Under the pieces are notes generated by a model. It searched no databases. It was not told the origin of the DNA and saw only the letters and a list, made by a program, of their open reading frames with translations. 64,000 nt of DNA from Antarctobacter sediminis (GTDB taxonomy: Bacteria > Pseudomonadota > Alphaproteobacteria > Rhodobacterales > Rhodobacteraceae): assembly GCF_019218285.1 (NCBI RefSeq), contig NZ_JAHUZG010000005.1, positions 1 to 64,000 of the forward strand, written 5' to 3'. A program made the position numbers and the translations under genes. Shown here piece by piece: positions 16,720 to 26,256 of this stretch. How positions within the stretch are numbered: the first letter of the stretch is position 1; each line of letters opens with the position of its first letter.

Positions 16720-17987
16720 GTGCCGCTGATCCTTTCGATCCGGGCGCCAACGGCAGAAAGTTTGCCTTCGACATCCTCATAGCCGCGATCAAGGTGGTAA
16801 ACACGGCTGACCACGGTTTCCCCCTCGGCCGCCAATCCGGCAAGGATCAGCGAAACGCTGGCACGCAAATCGGTCGCCATGACCGGCGCGCCCCGCAAGC
16901 GTTCCACGCCAGTGACCTTTGCGGTGCCGCCATGGACGTCAATCTGCGCACCCATCCGCATCAGTTCCGGCGCGTGCATGAACCGGTTCTCAAAGATCTT
17001 TTCCTCAAGCACCGAAACGCCTTCTGCCGTGCAAAGAAGCGCCATCATCTGCGCCTGCAAATCCGTCGGGAATCCCGGGAAGGGTTCCGTGGTCACGTCC
17101 ACCGCCGACACGCGTCCGTTGCGACGTGCCACTTTCAGGCCTTTCTCGGTCTCTTCGACCGAAATACCGGCTGCATCCAACCGCTCGCAAAATGCCGCGA
17201 CCAGATCCATGCGCCCGCCAAGACAAGTGATTTCGCCACCGCAGACCGCCGGTGCCAGCATGTAAGTGCCCAATTCGATCCGGTCGGTCACCACCGCATG
17301 GGTCGCACCGCCCAGCCGGTCGACACCTTCGATGGTGATGGTCGAGCTGCCCTCGCCGTCGATCTGCGCGCCCATCTTGCGCAGGCATTGCACCAGATCC
17401 ACGATCTCGGGTTCGCGCGCCGCGTTTTTCAGAACGGTTGTGCCCTTGGCCAGAACCGCCGCCAACAGCGCGTTTTCCGTGGCCCCGACGGAAACAAACG
17501 GAAAGTCCACGATCCCGCCCCTCAGGCCGCCCGCGGGCGCCTTGGCGTGGACATAACCATCCCGCAGGTCCATTTCCGCGCCCATGGCCTCCATCGCCTT
17601 GAGGTGGAGATCAACCGGGCGCGCGCCGATGGAACAGCCGCCCGGCAGCGATACTTCGGCATAGCCGAAGCGCGCCAGAAGTGGCCCCAGTACAAGGATC
17701 GAGGCGCGCATCTTGCGCACGATGTCATATTCCGCCCGCTGCGAGATCAATCCGTGTGAGGACATCGCCAGCACCTTGCCATCCGCAAGCGAGGACACCT
17801 CGGCCCCCAGCGATTGCAGAAGCAACGTCATGGTGCGGATGTCCGACAGACGCGGCGCATTTGTCAGCGTCAGCGGTTCTTCGCTGAGCAGCGTCGCGGG
17901 CATCAGCGTCAGGCAGGCGTTTTTTGCGCCCGCAATGGGAATCTCCCCGTTCAGCGGGCCGTTCCCGGTCACTACAATCGAATCCAT
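16716..17987 (-). CDS. murA: UDP-N-acetylglucosamine 1-carboxyvinyltransferase
   Basis: 423 residues, the normal MurA length. It transfers enolpyruvate from PEP to UDP-GlcNAc, the first committed step of peptidoglycan synthesis. Cys118 in [15 protein letters not shown] is the catalytic and fosfomycin-reactive cysteine. Other marks are [10 protein letters not shown] at 20-29 and [11 protein letters not shown]. The start at 17987 ([10 protein letters not shown]) fits the family; an in-frame extension upstream overlaps a small gene in another frame and is rejected. A 56-codon gene ends 7 bp upstream. Confidence 0.97.
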   Translation of the reverse strand: MDSIVVTGNGPLNGEIPIAGAKNACLTLMPATLLSEEPLTLTNAPRLSDIRTMTLLLQSLGAEVSSLADGKVLAMSSHGLISQRAEYDIVRKMRASILVLGPLLARFGYAEVSLPGGCSIGARPVDLHLKAMEAMGAEMDLRDGYVHAKAPAGGLRGGIVDFPFVSVGATENALLAAVLAKGTTVLKNAAREPEIVDLVQCLRKMGAQIDGEGSSTITIEGVDRLGGATHAVVTDRIELGTYMLAPAVCGGEITCLGGRMDLVAAFCERLDAAGISVEETEKGLKVARRNGRVSAVDVTTEPFPGFPTDLQAQMMALLCTAEGVSVLEEKIFENRFMHAPELMRMGAQIDVHGGTAKVTGVERLRGAPVMATDLRASVSLILAGLAAEGETVVSRVYHLDRGYEDVEGKLSAVGARIERISGT

Positions 17988-17994
17988 GCCTGTC

Positions 17995-18165
17995 CTATTC
18001 CTCGCCCGGTGCCGCGCCATCGTCCTTCGGAGCGTTTTCGGCGGCATCCTGTCGTGCGCGCGCCTGTGCCTTTCGGCGCGCAAGATTGGCCTTCAGCGCC
18101 GCCTTCAGCCGCGCATCCCTGCCGTCCCCTGCGCCTTGTCCGCGCCCTTTGCCCTTTTGCTCCAT
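17995..18165 (-). CDS. Small basic hypothetical protein upstream of murA
   Basis: 56 residues: [20 protein letters not shown], then a basic alanine-rich helix ([18 protein letters not shown]), then an acidic tail ending GAAPGEE and TAG. I do not recognise a family. It is probably real because it ends 7 bp before the murA start in the same orientation, fills the gap between tRNA-Thr and murA, and has a clear basic-helix/acidic-tail composition. A nucleic-acid or ribosome contact is possible from the charge pattern, but this is only inference. Confidence 0.6.
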   Translation of the reverse strand: MEQKGKGRGQGAGDGRDARLKAALKANLARRKAQARARQDAAENAPKDDGAAPGEE

Positions 18166-18303
18166 GGCGCGGGTTTACCGCAGGCGCGATAGCGGGTCCA
18201 GACTGCGGCAGAGCGGCGACGGGCGGATCGGCGATTTTTTCCGATAGTTTTTCAAATGACCTCTTGCGGGGTCCGAAATTTGGGTCTATCAGGCCCGCCA
18301 CAC

Positions 18304-18378
<75 letters not shown>

Positions 18379-19013
18379 TCCTCCTCAAATCGATGGTGTT
18401 AGGTGACCCGGAACCGGGTTTCTGAAAGCGCCGCCACATTTCACGCATCGCGCGAGGATGTTCTTGCAGTCCGCTGTTTTCAAAAAGAAAATACCTCCCC
18501 ATCGAGCAAACATGCGCTGCCTTCCGGTTTCGGCGAAAACTCCTGAATCTTGGACCTATGGTTATCCACAGCAATAAACGCTGGCAAAGGCTGAGACTCG
18601 CGCGAGGAATGGGGTTCATCCCCTGCCGCCTCTGAACTGGGCAAATTGCCCGTCCGCGCGGCACGGCCTCCCAAGGGGCCGCTGCGCAGGGAAACGGGCA
18701 AAAAATCGCTTATAGACAACCTTCATGCGAAGTTGAGCCATTTGCGGGCCAAAATGATCGCATAAGGATAAGCCTTCGCGTCACATCTTGCCGCAACAGC
18801 ATCGACATTGGATCCATGCGTTGAAACAAAGAGGCTGAAAACAAAAGCATTTTTCTTCGACCGCTTCTCGCCCTCCAAATCGTCAAAAACACATGGTTTC
18901 GCCGGTTTCGGCGCGCTGACGACCACCAACACCGCCGGGACTTGCCAAGCCGTGCCCCCGCAGCCTATCCGCTAGCAACGCCAGTCGGCCCGCCGGGATG
19001 GAACCTGATACAC
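18379..19013. other. About 0.6 kb without a convincing gene
   Basis: The stretch between tRNA-Thr and waaA has lower GC than its surroundings and only short open frames. The longest, 79 codons on the minus strand (18480-18719), starts with TTG, has mixed codon usage and no recognisable domain. Visible structure includes a short hairpin ACCCGG/CCGGGT at 18406-18419, which may end the tRNA transcript, a 13-bp palindrome GGGCAAATTGCCC at 18639-18651, and one perfect DnaA-box-like TTATCCACA near 18562. I see no duplicate of the tRNA 3' end that would mark an inserted element. Confidence 0.5.
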
Positions 19014-20243
19014 GTGCTACTTTACCGCCTGCTTCTCAGCCTTTTCGCCGCAGTCACCCTGACCAAAGCCCTCCGGCGCGGCGGACTGGCCTCGGCTCGC
19101 GCCCGGCTTGGGGTCGGATCTGCTCGGGGCGGCACGCATATCTGGCTGCACGGGGCATCGAACGGCGAGCTGGCCTCGGTCCGCCCCCTCTTGGAAAAAC
19201 TGATCGAGGCGCGCCCCGATTTGGCTTGGCTGATCACGGCCAATACTGAAACAGGGGTGGCGCTTGTCGACGGTTGGCGGCTGCCTCGTGTCTCTGCGCT
19301 CCTCGCGCCACTTGATCTGGGCCGCCCAACCCGCCGACTGATGCGCGACTGGCAGGTTTGCGCCCATATCGCCCTGGAGGCCGAGCTTTGGCCCAATCGG
19401 TTCCGCCTTTGCCCCGGTCCGATCCTTCTGCTGGGCGCGAGGATGAGCGCCGGAACGGCACGCGGCTGGGCGCGACTGTCGGGGCTGGCGCGACGCATTC
19501 TGTCCCGGGTCAGTTTTGCCTCGGCTCAGGATGCTGGCAGCGCCGAACGTTTGCAGCAACTGGGCCTGCCCATGCAAGCACGCGGCCCGGTCATTGACCT
19601 CAAGGCATTTTATGCGCCCCCCGTCGTGCCGCCGGACGCAGAGCTCGACACCGCATTTGATCGCGGCTCGACGTGGCTGGCTGCCTCGACCCATGAAGGC
19701 GATGAAACCGTGGTTCTGGCGGCCCACCGGACCTGCCTCGAACAAACGCCCGGTCTGCGCCTCATCCTCGCCCCGCGCCACCCCCGTCGCGGCAACGAGA
19801 TCCAGCAGGAAGCCGCAGCGCTAGGCCTAAACGTCGCACGGCGCAGCCTTGGCGATGCGCCCGGCACCGCGCAGGTCTATCTTGCCGACACGATGGGTGA
19901 AATGCCTCTGTGGTATGCGCGCGCGGGGCGCGTTTTTATCGGCGGCACGCTGAGTGATCGCGGCGGCCACACGCCCTATGAACCGGCAGCCTACGGCGCA
20001 GCACTTTTGCACGGGCCGGACATCCGCAATTTCGCCGCAGCTTTCGGGCGGCTGAAAGAAAACCACAGCGCGGTTGAAATCCGCGATGCACAAGGATTGG
20101 CCACCGGCTTGCAGACGCTGGCATCGCCAGAGGCCCAATTGACCGCGGGCACGGCCGCGCGCACCGCCTTGCAGCAAGACGCCGACATTGACGCGCTGGC
20201 AGAGTTGGTGTTGAAGCATCTGCCGCCGCCGCGGCAAACTTGA
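19014..20243 (+). CDS. waaA: 3-deoxy-D-manno-octulosonic acid (Kdo) transferase
   Basis: About 409 residues of the KdtA/WaaA GT-B glycosyltransferase family. It transfers Kdo from CMP-Kdo to lipid IVA in lipopolysaccharide core synthesis. Signatures are IWLHGASNGELASVRPLL, ALEAELWPN and VFIGGTLSDRGGHTPYEPA. The N-terminus is a membrane anchor (LLYRLLLSLFAAVTL). I place the start at GTG 19014 just before this anchor; a TTG at 18942 in the same frame is an alternative that would add 24 residues with no family similarity. It is followed by DUF1178. Confidence 0.9.
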   Translation: MLLYRLLLSLFAAVTLTKALRRGGLASARARLGVGSARGGTHIWLHGASNGELASVRPLLEKLIEARPDLAWLITANTETGVALVDGWRLPRVSALLAPLDLGRPTRRLMRDWQVCAHIALEAELWPNRFRLCPGPILLLGARMSAGTARGWARLSGLARRILSRVSFASAQDAGSAERLQQLGLPMQARGPVIDLKAFYAPPVVPPDAELDTAFDRGSTWLAASTHEGDETVVLAAHRTCLEQTPGLRLILAPRHPRRGNEIQQEAAALGLNVARRSLGDAPGTAQVYLADTMGEMPLWYARAGRVFIGGTLSDRGGHTPYEPAAYGAALLHGPDIRNFAAAFGRLKENHSAVEIRDAQGLATGLQTLASPEAQLTAGTAARTALQQDADIDALAELVLKHLPPPRQT

Positions 20244-20295
20244 TCCGCGGCACGATATCCTTATCTTTCGTACAGTTGCCATCCGGAGCCGGGAG

Positions 20296-20721
20296 ATGAT
20301 CCAGTACAGCCTGAAATGCACCGAAGGTCACCAGTTCGACAGCTGGTTCCAATCGGCTTCGGCCTTTGACAAGTTGCAGGCGGCGGGCCACGTGGCCTGT
20401 GCCATTTGTGGCTCGGCCAAGGTGGAAAAGGCACTGATGGCGCCGCGCGTTGGCCATGGCGAGACAGAGAAGCCGGCAAAGCCGCTGACACGGGAAAAGA
20501 ACGCCGCCGAACAGGCACTTGCCGCATTGAAGGCACATGTCGAAGCAAATTCAGACTATGTGGGCAACCGATTTGCCCAGGAAGCCCGTGCAATGCACGC
20601 CGGAGAGGCCCCCGAACGTCCGATCTGGGGCGAAGCCAAAGGGCACGAGGCCAAGGCCCTGATCGAAGAAGGCATCAAGGTCGCGCCCCTGCCCTTTACA
20701 CCGACCCGTAAAAGTAACTGA
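20296..20721 (+). CDS. DUF1178 family protein
   Basis: 141 residues of a conserved alphaproteobacterial family of unknown function. A zinc-ribbon-like N-terminus has a Cys in LKCTEGHQFDSWF and a CAIC pair near residue 35, followed by VEKALMAPRV. A lysine/alanine-rich linker and a helical C-terminus follow. The ATG at 20296 has a GGGAG immediately upstream. It is co-oriented with waaA and the SDR gene. Confidence 0.9.
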   Translation: MIQYSLKCTEGHQFDSWFQSASAFDKLQAAGHVACAICGSAKVEKALMAPRVGHGETEKPAKPLTREKNAAEQALAALKAHVEANSDYVGNRFAQEARAMHAGEAPERPIWGEAKGHEAKALIEEGIKVAPLPFTPTRKSN

Positions 20722-20752
20722 TCGCCTGTCGCGACCAAGCCGGAGTATCCAC

Positions 20753-21397
20753 ATGCAAATCCTGATTACCGGCGCCAATCGCGGCATCGGCGCGGCGCTG
20801 GACAGCGTGCTGACCGCGCGCGGCGATACCGTTCTGGGCACCGCACGGTCCCATCCGGAATACCTGCCGCTGGAGGTCACCGACCCCGCCTCGCACCAAG
20901 CGCTCGCGGAGCGGATCGAGGGTCAGCCGATCGACGCGCTGGTCTGTAACGCCGGGGTCTATCTTGATAAGGGACAGAACCTTGCCGACGGCTATCCGGC
21001 GCAAATGTGGGCCGACAGTTTCGCCGTGAATGTCACCGGTGTCTTTCTGGCGGTGCAGTCGCTGTTGCCGAATCTGCAACTGTCCAAAGCCCCGCGGATC
21101 GCAATCATCTCGTCGCAGATGGCATCGCACACGCGCGCGCCGGGCGGCAGCTACATCTACCGCGCCTCCAAGGCGGCGGCGCTGAACCTCGGCCGCAACC
21201 TTGCCACGGACCTTGCGCCGCTGGGCATTGCCGTCGGCATCTATCACCCGGGCTGGGTGCAGACCGACATGGGCGGCGGCACGGCGGAAATCACACCCGA
21301 AGAGGCCGCACGCGGCCTTGTCGACCGCATCGACGGGCTGAACCTTGAGACCACCGGCTGTTTCGAGACCTGGGATGGCCGCGCCCATCCCTATTGA
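20753..21397 (+). CDS. Short-chain dehydrogenase/reductase (SDR)
   Basis: 214 residues with a classical SDR layout. The NAD(P)-binding TGANRGIG is at 6-13, CNAG is in the central strand, and the catalytic set is Ser in IISSQMASH with Tyr and Lys in YIYRASKAA, followed by YHPGWVQTDMGG. The substrate is not predictable. It resembles the csgA-like/C-factor group of small SDRs. The stop lies inside the next gene, overlapping it by 23 bp. Confidence 0.9.
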   Translation: MQILITGANRGIGAALDSVLTARGDTVLGTARSHPEYLPLEVTDPASHQALAERIEGQPIDALVCNAGVYLDKGQNLADGYPAQMWADSFAVNVTGVFLAVQSLLPNLQLSKAPRIAIISSQMASHTRAPGGSYIYRASKAAALNLGRNLATDLAPLGIAVGIYHPGWVQTDMGGGTAEITPEEAARGLVDRIDGLNLETTGCFETWDGRAHPY

Positions 21398-21854
21398 TCC
21401 CGCACCCGAACCAGAGCGGTTCCCGGCCACCTTCGCCGCAGCATGGCACAGCCGGAGTGGTGCGGCGCTGGCCGAGCTTTTTACAGAAGACTCGGTTTTC
21501 GTGAACGTCACCGGCCTGTGCCTGCATGGGCGCGCCGAGATCGCCAAGCCTCATGACCGCCTGTTCAGGACCGCCTTTGCGGAAACCATCCTTGCCCCCA
21601 GCCGGACGGCCACCCGCAGGCTGTCGGACATCAATGCGCTGGTGCGCTGCCGGTTCACGCTGTCGCGCCATCGCACATATGACGGCAGCATTCGGCCAGA
21701 TCGCCTGTGGATCACGAGTTTCGTGCTGGAAAAGCGGGCAACCGGCTGGCTGGCACTCAGCGCACAGTTCACCGGAGATACCTCCTCCCCCGAGGCATTG
21801 ATCGCGGCCGGTCGAATGATCCCGGTTGACCACAGCACCCCGCGTGAAAGCTGA
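21375..21854 (+). CDS. SgcJ/EcaC-type NTF2-fold protein
   Basis: 159 residues resembling the SgcJ/EcaC/DUF4440 part of the NTF2-like superfamily: FAAAWHSRSGAALAELFTEDSVFVNVTG near the N-terminus and LWITSFVLEKRATGWLALSAQFT near the end. Such proteins are small ligand-binding or isomerase-like proteins. The ATG at 21375 overlaps the SDR gene end, so the two are probably co-translated and may act on the same metabolite. The assignment is to fold rather than function. Confidence 0.78.
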   Translation: MAAPIPIDPAPEPERFPATFAAAWHSRSGAALAELFTEDSVFVNVTGLCLHGRAEIAKPHDRLFRTAFAETILAPSRTATRRLSDINALVRCRFTLSRHRTYDGSIRPDRLWITSFVLEKRATGWLALSAQFTGDTSSPEALIAAGRMIPVDHSTPRES

Positions 21855-21955
21855 ATCGCGGCGGTGCCGCCACAGCGCCCGTTCCTGCGGCCAAACCGCC
21901 CTTGCGTGCGCCCCAAACGCGGCGTAAAGGCCCTGCGATCTGAAGGGAAATGCCT

Positions 21956-23194
21956 ATGCCCGTGCTCGTGATGAAATTCGGCGGCACCTCTGTCGCCACG
22001 CTGGACCGCATCCGCCGCGCCGCCAAGCGCGTTGGCGTCGAAGTGGCCAAGGGCTATGACGTGATCGTCATTGTCTCGGCCATGTCGGGCGAAACCAACA
22101 AGCTGGTCGGCTATGTCGAGGAAACTTCGCCGCTGTTCGATGCGCGCGAATATGACGCCGTCGTGTCGAGCGGGGAAAACGTCACCGCCGGTCTCATGGC
22201 GCTGACGCTTCAGGAAATGGACGTGCCGGCGCGCAGCTGGCAGGGCTGGCAGGTTCCGGTCAAGACGACCTCGGCCCATGCCTCGGCCCGGATCGAGGAC
22301 ATCCCGACCGACAATATCACTGCAAAGTTCGCCGAAGGCATGAAAGTGGCCGTCGTGGCCGGTTTCCAGGGCATTTCGCCCGAGGGCCGCATCACCACGC
22401 TGGGCCGCGGTGGATCGGACACCACCGCAGTCGCCTTTGCCGCGGCTTTTGGCGCCGAACGGTGCGACATCTATACCGATGTGGACGGGGTCTATACGAC
22501 CGACCCGCGGATTTGCGAAAAAGCGCGCAAGCTGGACAAGATCGCATTCGAAGAAATGCTGGAAATGGCCAGCCTGGGCGCGAAGGTGCTTCAGACCCGG
22601 TCCGTGGAACTGGCCATGCGCTTCAAGGTGCCGCTGCGGGTGCTGTCGAGCTTCGAGGAAATGGATGACGCGGCGGGGACGCTGGTCTGCGACGAGGAAG
22701 AGATCATGGAAAGCAATGTTGTGGCCGGTGTGGCCCATTCCCGCGACGAAGCCAAGATGACGCTGGTCTCGGTCGCGGATCGTCCCGGGATCGCAGCGGC
22801 GATCTTTACCCCGTTGGCGGATGCCGGCGTCAACGTGGACATGATCGTGCAGAACATCTCGGAAGATGGCCGCACCGATATGACCTTCTCTTGCCCCACC
22901 AATCAGGTGGCCCGCGCCGAAAAGGCGATGGAAGACGCCAAGGCCAAAGGCGACATCAACTTTCATGGTATCGTCGCGGATACCAACGTGTCGAAAGTGT
23001 CGGTTGTCGGCATCGGAATGCGCTCGGCGGCGGGCGTTGCGGCCAAGTTCTTCCGCGTGCTGGCCGAAGAAGGCATCAACATTCAGGTCATCACCACGTC
23101 AGAGATCAAGATCTCTGTTCTGATCGAACGCAAGTACATGGAACTGGCGGTGCAGGCCCTGCATGACGCCTTTGACCTCGACAAGGCGGCCTGA
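21956..23194 (+). CDS. lysC: Aspartate kinase
   Basis: 412 residues. The kinase domain begins VMKFGGTSVA (residues 5-14) and includes the TLGRGGSDTTAVAFA substrate loop. Two C-terminal ACT domains follow (LVSVADRPGIAAAIF and VSVVGIGMRSAAGVAAKFF), where lysine and threonine feedback inhibition would act. It makes aspartyl phosphate for lysine, methionine and threonine synthesis. I use the second of two close ATGs (21956), which has AAGGG eight bases upstream. A strong terminator follows. thrC, another gene of this pathway, is far away at 55.3 kb. Confidence 0.96.
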   Translation: MPVLVMKFGGTSVATLDRIRRAAKRVGVEVAKGYDVIVIVSAMSGETNKLVGYVEETSPLFDAREYDAVVSSGENVTAGLMALTLQEMDVPARSWQGWQVPVKTTSAHASARIEDIPTDNITAKFAEGMKVAVVAGFQGISPEGRITTLGRGGSDTTAVAFAAAFGAERCDIYTDVDGVYTTDPRICEKARKLDKIAFEEMLEMASLGAKVLQTRSVELAMRFKVPLRVLSSFEEMDDAAGTLVCDEEEIMESNVVAGVAHSRDEAKMTLVSVADRPGIAAAIFTPLADAGVNVDMIVQNISEDGRTDMTFSCPTNQVARAEKAMEDAKAKGDINFHGIVADTNVSKVSVVGIGMRSAAGVAAKFFRVLAEEGINIQVITTSEIKISVLIERKYMELAVQALHDAFDLDKAA

Positions 23195-23215
23195 GACAAC
23201 CCCGCCACGCTTTGG

Positions 23216-23240
23216 AAAGGCCCCCGCGGGGGCCTTTTGC
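23216..23240 (+). terminator. lysC terminator
   Basis: A perfect 22-bp palindrome, AAAGGCCCCCGC and its complement (23216-23237), followed by TTTT, begins 21 bp after the lysC stop. Confidence 0.88.
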
Positions 23241-23463
23241 GTTTCCGCTCGGCCCTTCGGCTGAACGCAGCAACAAGTCAATTAATTGCACGAAATTCTT
23301 TCGTTCCCGGCGCAAATGCGTCGATTTTGCGCAAAGCCGAGGTCGCCTGACACCCGCATAACGGGTATTTTCACACCAAGACGGAGAAAAGCCGTTTCCC
23401 TTGGGCCCCTTAATGCTCTATTGATGCGGGTCGCATCCAACAGCGACGCGCGGGAAAAAATCC

Positions 23464-25716
23464 ATGCCGACAAACACAGAATCGGAAAGCCGCAAGCTGC
23501 TGGGTCGGTTACGCGACACGATGGCCGAGGATGCCGCCGGTCAGGCCCGACTGGACAAGATCACTCACCTGACTGCCGACAGCATGGGGACAGAGGTCTG
23601 TTCGATCTACCTGTTCCGCGACCCGGAAACGCTGGAACTTTGCGCCACGCAGGGCCTCAAGCCCGAGGCAGTCCACCAGACCCGGATGAAACTGGGTGAA
23701 GGCCTTGTTGGCCGTGTCGCCCGCACCGGCAAGACGATCAACGCCGCTGATGCGCCATCTGAACGCGGGTTCCGCTACATGCCGGAAACCGGCGAAGAGA
23801 TCTATTCCAGCTTTCTCGGCGTACCGATCCAGCGGCTTGGATCGAAACTGGGCGTTCTTGTCGTCCAGTCGAAACAGGCCCGCCAGTTCACCGCCGACGA
23901 GGTCTATGCGCTGGAAGTGGTCGCCATGGTGCTGGCCGAGATGACCGAACTGGGCGCCTTTGTCGGTGAGGGTGCCGCGCTCAAGGCGCGGCATTCGCAA
24001 TCCATGCTGTTCCGTGGCGGCACCGGGCAGGAAGGCGCGGCCATGGGCCATGTCTGGCTGCACGAGGCGCGCGTGGTGGTGACCAACCCGGTGGCCGACG
24101 ATCCCGACAAGGAATTGAAACGCCTGCACGACGCCGTGGACAAGCTGCGCGTCAGCGTCGACGAGATGCTGGCCGGGGCCTCTGCCGGATTGGCTGGCGA
24201 CGGCGATCAGGTGCAGGTGCTGGAAGCCTACCGCATGTTCGCCAACTCAAAAGGTTGGATGCGGCGCATGGAAGAGGACATTGCCCGCGGGTTGTCCGCC
24301 GAGGCCGCGGTGGAAAAAGAGCAATCCACCGCCCGTGCCCGCATGTCACAGGTCAATGACGCCTATCTGCGCGAACGCCTGCATGATCTGGACGACCTGT
24401 CCAACCGCCTGCTGCGCATCCTGACCGGTCAAGGCCGTCAGACGGGCGCGGAGCTGCCGGAAAACCCAATCCTGATCGCGCGGAACATCGGCCCGGGCGA
24501 ATTGCTGGAATACAATCGCAAACTCAAGGGCGTGGTGCTGGAAGAGGGCTCGGTCGGCAGCCATGCGGCCATCGTCGCCCGCGCGCTGGCGATCCCGCTG
24601 ATCATCCACGCAGAACGCATCACCAACGAGGCGCTGAACGGCGATCTGATCCTTGTGGACGGCGATCAGGGTGTGGTCCATCTGCGCCCCGACGATAGCG
24701 TGGTCAGCGCCTTTCGCGACAAGATGGCAATGCAGGCCAAGGCGCAGGAACGGTATTCGTCGATCCGCGACACTCCCTGTGTGACCGCCGATGGTGTCCG
24801 CATCCAGTTGCACATGAACGCCGGGCTGATGGCCGACCTGCCCTCGCTGGACGGGTCCGGCGCCGAAGGTGTGGGGCTGTTCCGGACAGAACTGCAATTC
24901 CTTGTCCGCAACCAGATGCCCAAGCGGACCGAACTGGCCGAACTGTACAAGCGGGTTCTGGACGCGGCGCATGGCAAGCGCGTGATCTTTCGCACCCTGG
25001 ACATCGGGTCGGACAAGGTGCTGCCCTACATGAAAACGCTGGACGAACCGAACCCGGCGCTTGGCTGGCGGGCGATCCGCGTTGCGCTGGACCGTCCCGG
25101 CGTCATGCGGATGCAGTTGCAGGCGCTGGTCCGAGCCGCCGCCGGGCGTCCTTTGTCACTGATGTTCCCCTTCATCGCCCAGTACGAGGAATACGCCCGC
25201 GCCCGCGACGAGGTGGAAAAGGTGCTGGCTCGCGAACGCCGCCTTGGTCATCCGGTTCCCGAAAAGCTGGAGGTCGGCACAATGCTGGAAACCCCCAGCC
25301 TCGCCTTTGCCTCGCGCCGCTTCTTCGAGGAGGTCGAGTTCCTGTCGATTGGCGGCAATGATCTGAAACAGTTCTTCTTTGCCGCCGACCGCGAAAACGA
25401 ACTGGTGCGCCGCCGCTATGACACGCTGAACGTCTCCTTCCTCAGCTTCATCGAGGACATCGTGAAACGCTGTGAAAGCACCGGCACACCGCTGAGCTTT
25501 TGCGGCGAGGATGCGGGCCGCCCGGTCGAGGCTCTGGTGCTGGCGGCGATTGGCCTGCGGTCTTTGTCGATGCGTCCCGCCTCTGTCGGGCCGGTCAAAT
25601 CGCTGCTGATGCGCTATTCGCTGAAAGAGGTGCGCGACGTGATCGAAGAAGCCAAGCTGCGCGGCGAACAATCGGTGCGGCAGGCGGTCATGGAGTACCT
25701 GCGCGACAATTCCTGA
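23464..25716 (+). CDS. ptsP: Phosphoenolpyruvate-protein phosphotransferase PtsP (EI-Ntr)
   Basis: 750 residues. An N-terminal GAF domain (about 20-160) is followed by an enzyme I module: the N-terminal PTS-HPr-binding region, the phosphohistidine domain with His367 in GSVGSHAAIVAR, and the C-terminal PEP-binding TIM barrel with Cys680 in LSFCGEDAG. EI-Ntr starts the nitrogen-type PTS relay to NPr and EIIA-Ntr and responds to glutamine or nitrogen status through GAF. It is monocistronic, with a 223-bp AT-rich region upstream. Confidence 0.96.
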   Translation: MPTNTESESRKLLGRLRDTMAEDAAGQARLDKITHLTADSMGTEVCSIYLFRDPETLELCATQGLKPEAVHQTRMKLGEGLVGRVARTGKTINAADAPSERGFRYMPETGEEIYSSFLGVPIQRLGSKLGVLVVQSKQARQFTADEVYALEVVAMVLAEMTELGAFVGEGAALKARHSQSMLFRGGTGQEGAAMGHVWLHEARVVVTNPVADDPDKELKRLHDAVDKLRVSVDEMLAGASAGLAGDGDQVQVLEAYRMFANSKGWMRRMEEDIARGLSAEAAVEKEQSTARARMSQVNDAYLRERLHDLDDLSNRLLRILTGQGRQTGAELPENPILIARNIGPGELLEYNRKLKGVVLEEGSVGSHAAIVARALAIPLIIHAERITNEALNGDLILVDGDQGVVHLRPDDSVVSAFRDKMAMQAKAQERYSSIRDTPCVTADGVRIQLHMNAGLMADLPSLDGSGAEGVGLFRTELQFLVRNQMPKRTELAELYKRVLDAAHGKRVIFRTLDIGSDKVLPYMKTLDEPNPALGWRAIRVALDRPGVMRMQLQALVRAAAGRPLSLMFPFIAQYEEYARARDEVEKVLARERRLGHPVPEKLEVGTMLETPSLAFASRRFFEEVEFLSIGGNDLKQFFFAADRENELVRRRYDTLNVSFLSFIEDIVKRCESTGTPLSFCGEDAGRPVEALVLAAIGLRSLSMRPASVGPVKSLLMRYSLKEVRDVIEEAKLRGEQSVRQAVMEYLRDNS

Positions 25717-25817
25717 CCTGTCCGCTCCTCACGGATAGTTTGGCGGCGGGTTGCTTGACAGGCGCGCCACCTGCCTAAACTCTTCGACAAACGGAGAAGA
25801 GAGAGACAGGGTTCGAC

Positions 25818-26252
25818 ATGCGCAAGACTTTTCTGACCGGCCTGCTGGTCGTCACAGGGGCCGCCGCCCTTGCCCATTCCGGTGTTCAAAATGCCGCCGT
25901 TCTGGCACGTATGGACAACATGAAAACCATCGGCGACACGATGAAACTGCTGGGCAGCATGGCCAAGGGGCAGACGAATTTTCAACCAGAAGTCGCCCAG
26001 GCCGCCGCCTTGCAGATCGCAAAACATGCCGGCCAGACGCCTGCCCTGTTCGAAGCCCCCGAAACCGACCCCAAGTCCGAGGCCAAGCCCGCGATCTGGG
26101 AGAATTTCGACGATTTCTCGGCCAAGTCGCTTGCTTTGGAAACCGCTGCGCTTGAGGTCGCACAGGCACTCAGCAGCAAGGACGCGCTTGTGCCATCGGT
26201 CCAGCGCCTTGGCGAGACCTGCAAGTCCTGCCACAGCCTGTATCGCGAGTGA
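25818..26252 (+). CDS. Cytochrome c' / c556-type haem protein
   Basis: 144 residues with a signal peptide (MRKTFLTGLLVVTGAAALAHS) and a single C-terminal haem site CKSCH at 135-139, which defines the cytochrome c' four-helix family. Ala/Gln-rich amphipathic helices fill the middle. It is periplasmic. Cytochrome c' proteins bind NO or act in electron transfer, and the exact role is open here. It is the first gene of a three-gene set with a multicopper oxidase (4 bp downstream) and a second cytochrome c, so the three probably share electrons. Confidence 0.9.
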   Translation: MRKTFLTGLLVVTGAAALAHSGVQNAAVLARMDNMKTIGDTMKLLGSMAKGQTNFQPEVAQAAALQIAKHAGQTPALFEAPETDPKSEAKPAIWENFDDFSAKSLALETAALEVAQALSSKDALVPSVQRLGETCKSCHSLYRE

Positions 26253-26256
26253 TGCC

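Noticed and set aside
18555-18575. Replication origin from a perfect DnaA box TTATCCACA
   Set aside because: A single box in a slightly AT-rich gap is not an origin. There is no cluster of boxes and no dnaA, hemE, parAB or gidA neighbour.
18480-18719. 79-codon minus-strand ORF between tRNA-Thr and waaA
   Set aside because: TTG start without a Shine-Dalgarno, no domain, and AT/GC composition unlike neighbouring genes.
23270-23300. Sigma-54-type promoter upstream of ptsP (TTGCAC-like)
   Set aside because: A TTGCAC-like element is present, but the GG-N10-GC spacing required for sigma-54 is not met, so I do not call it.
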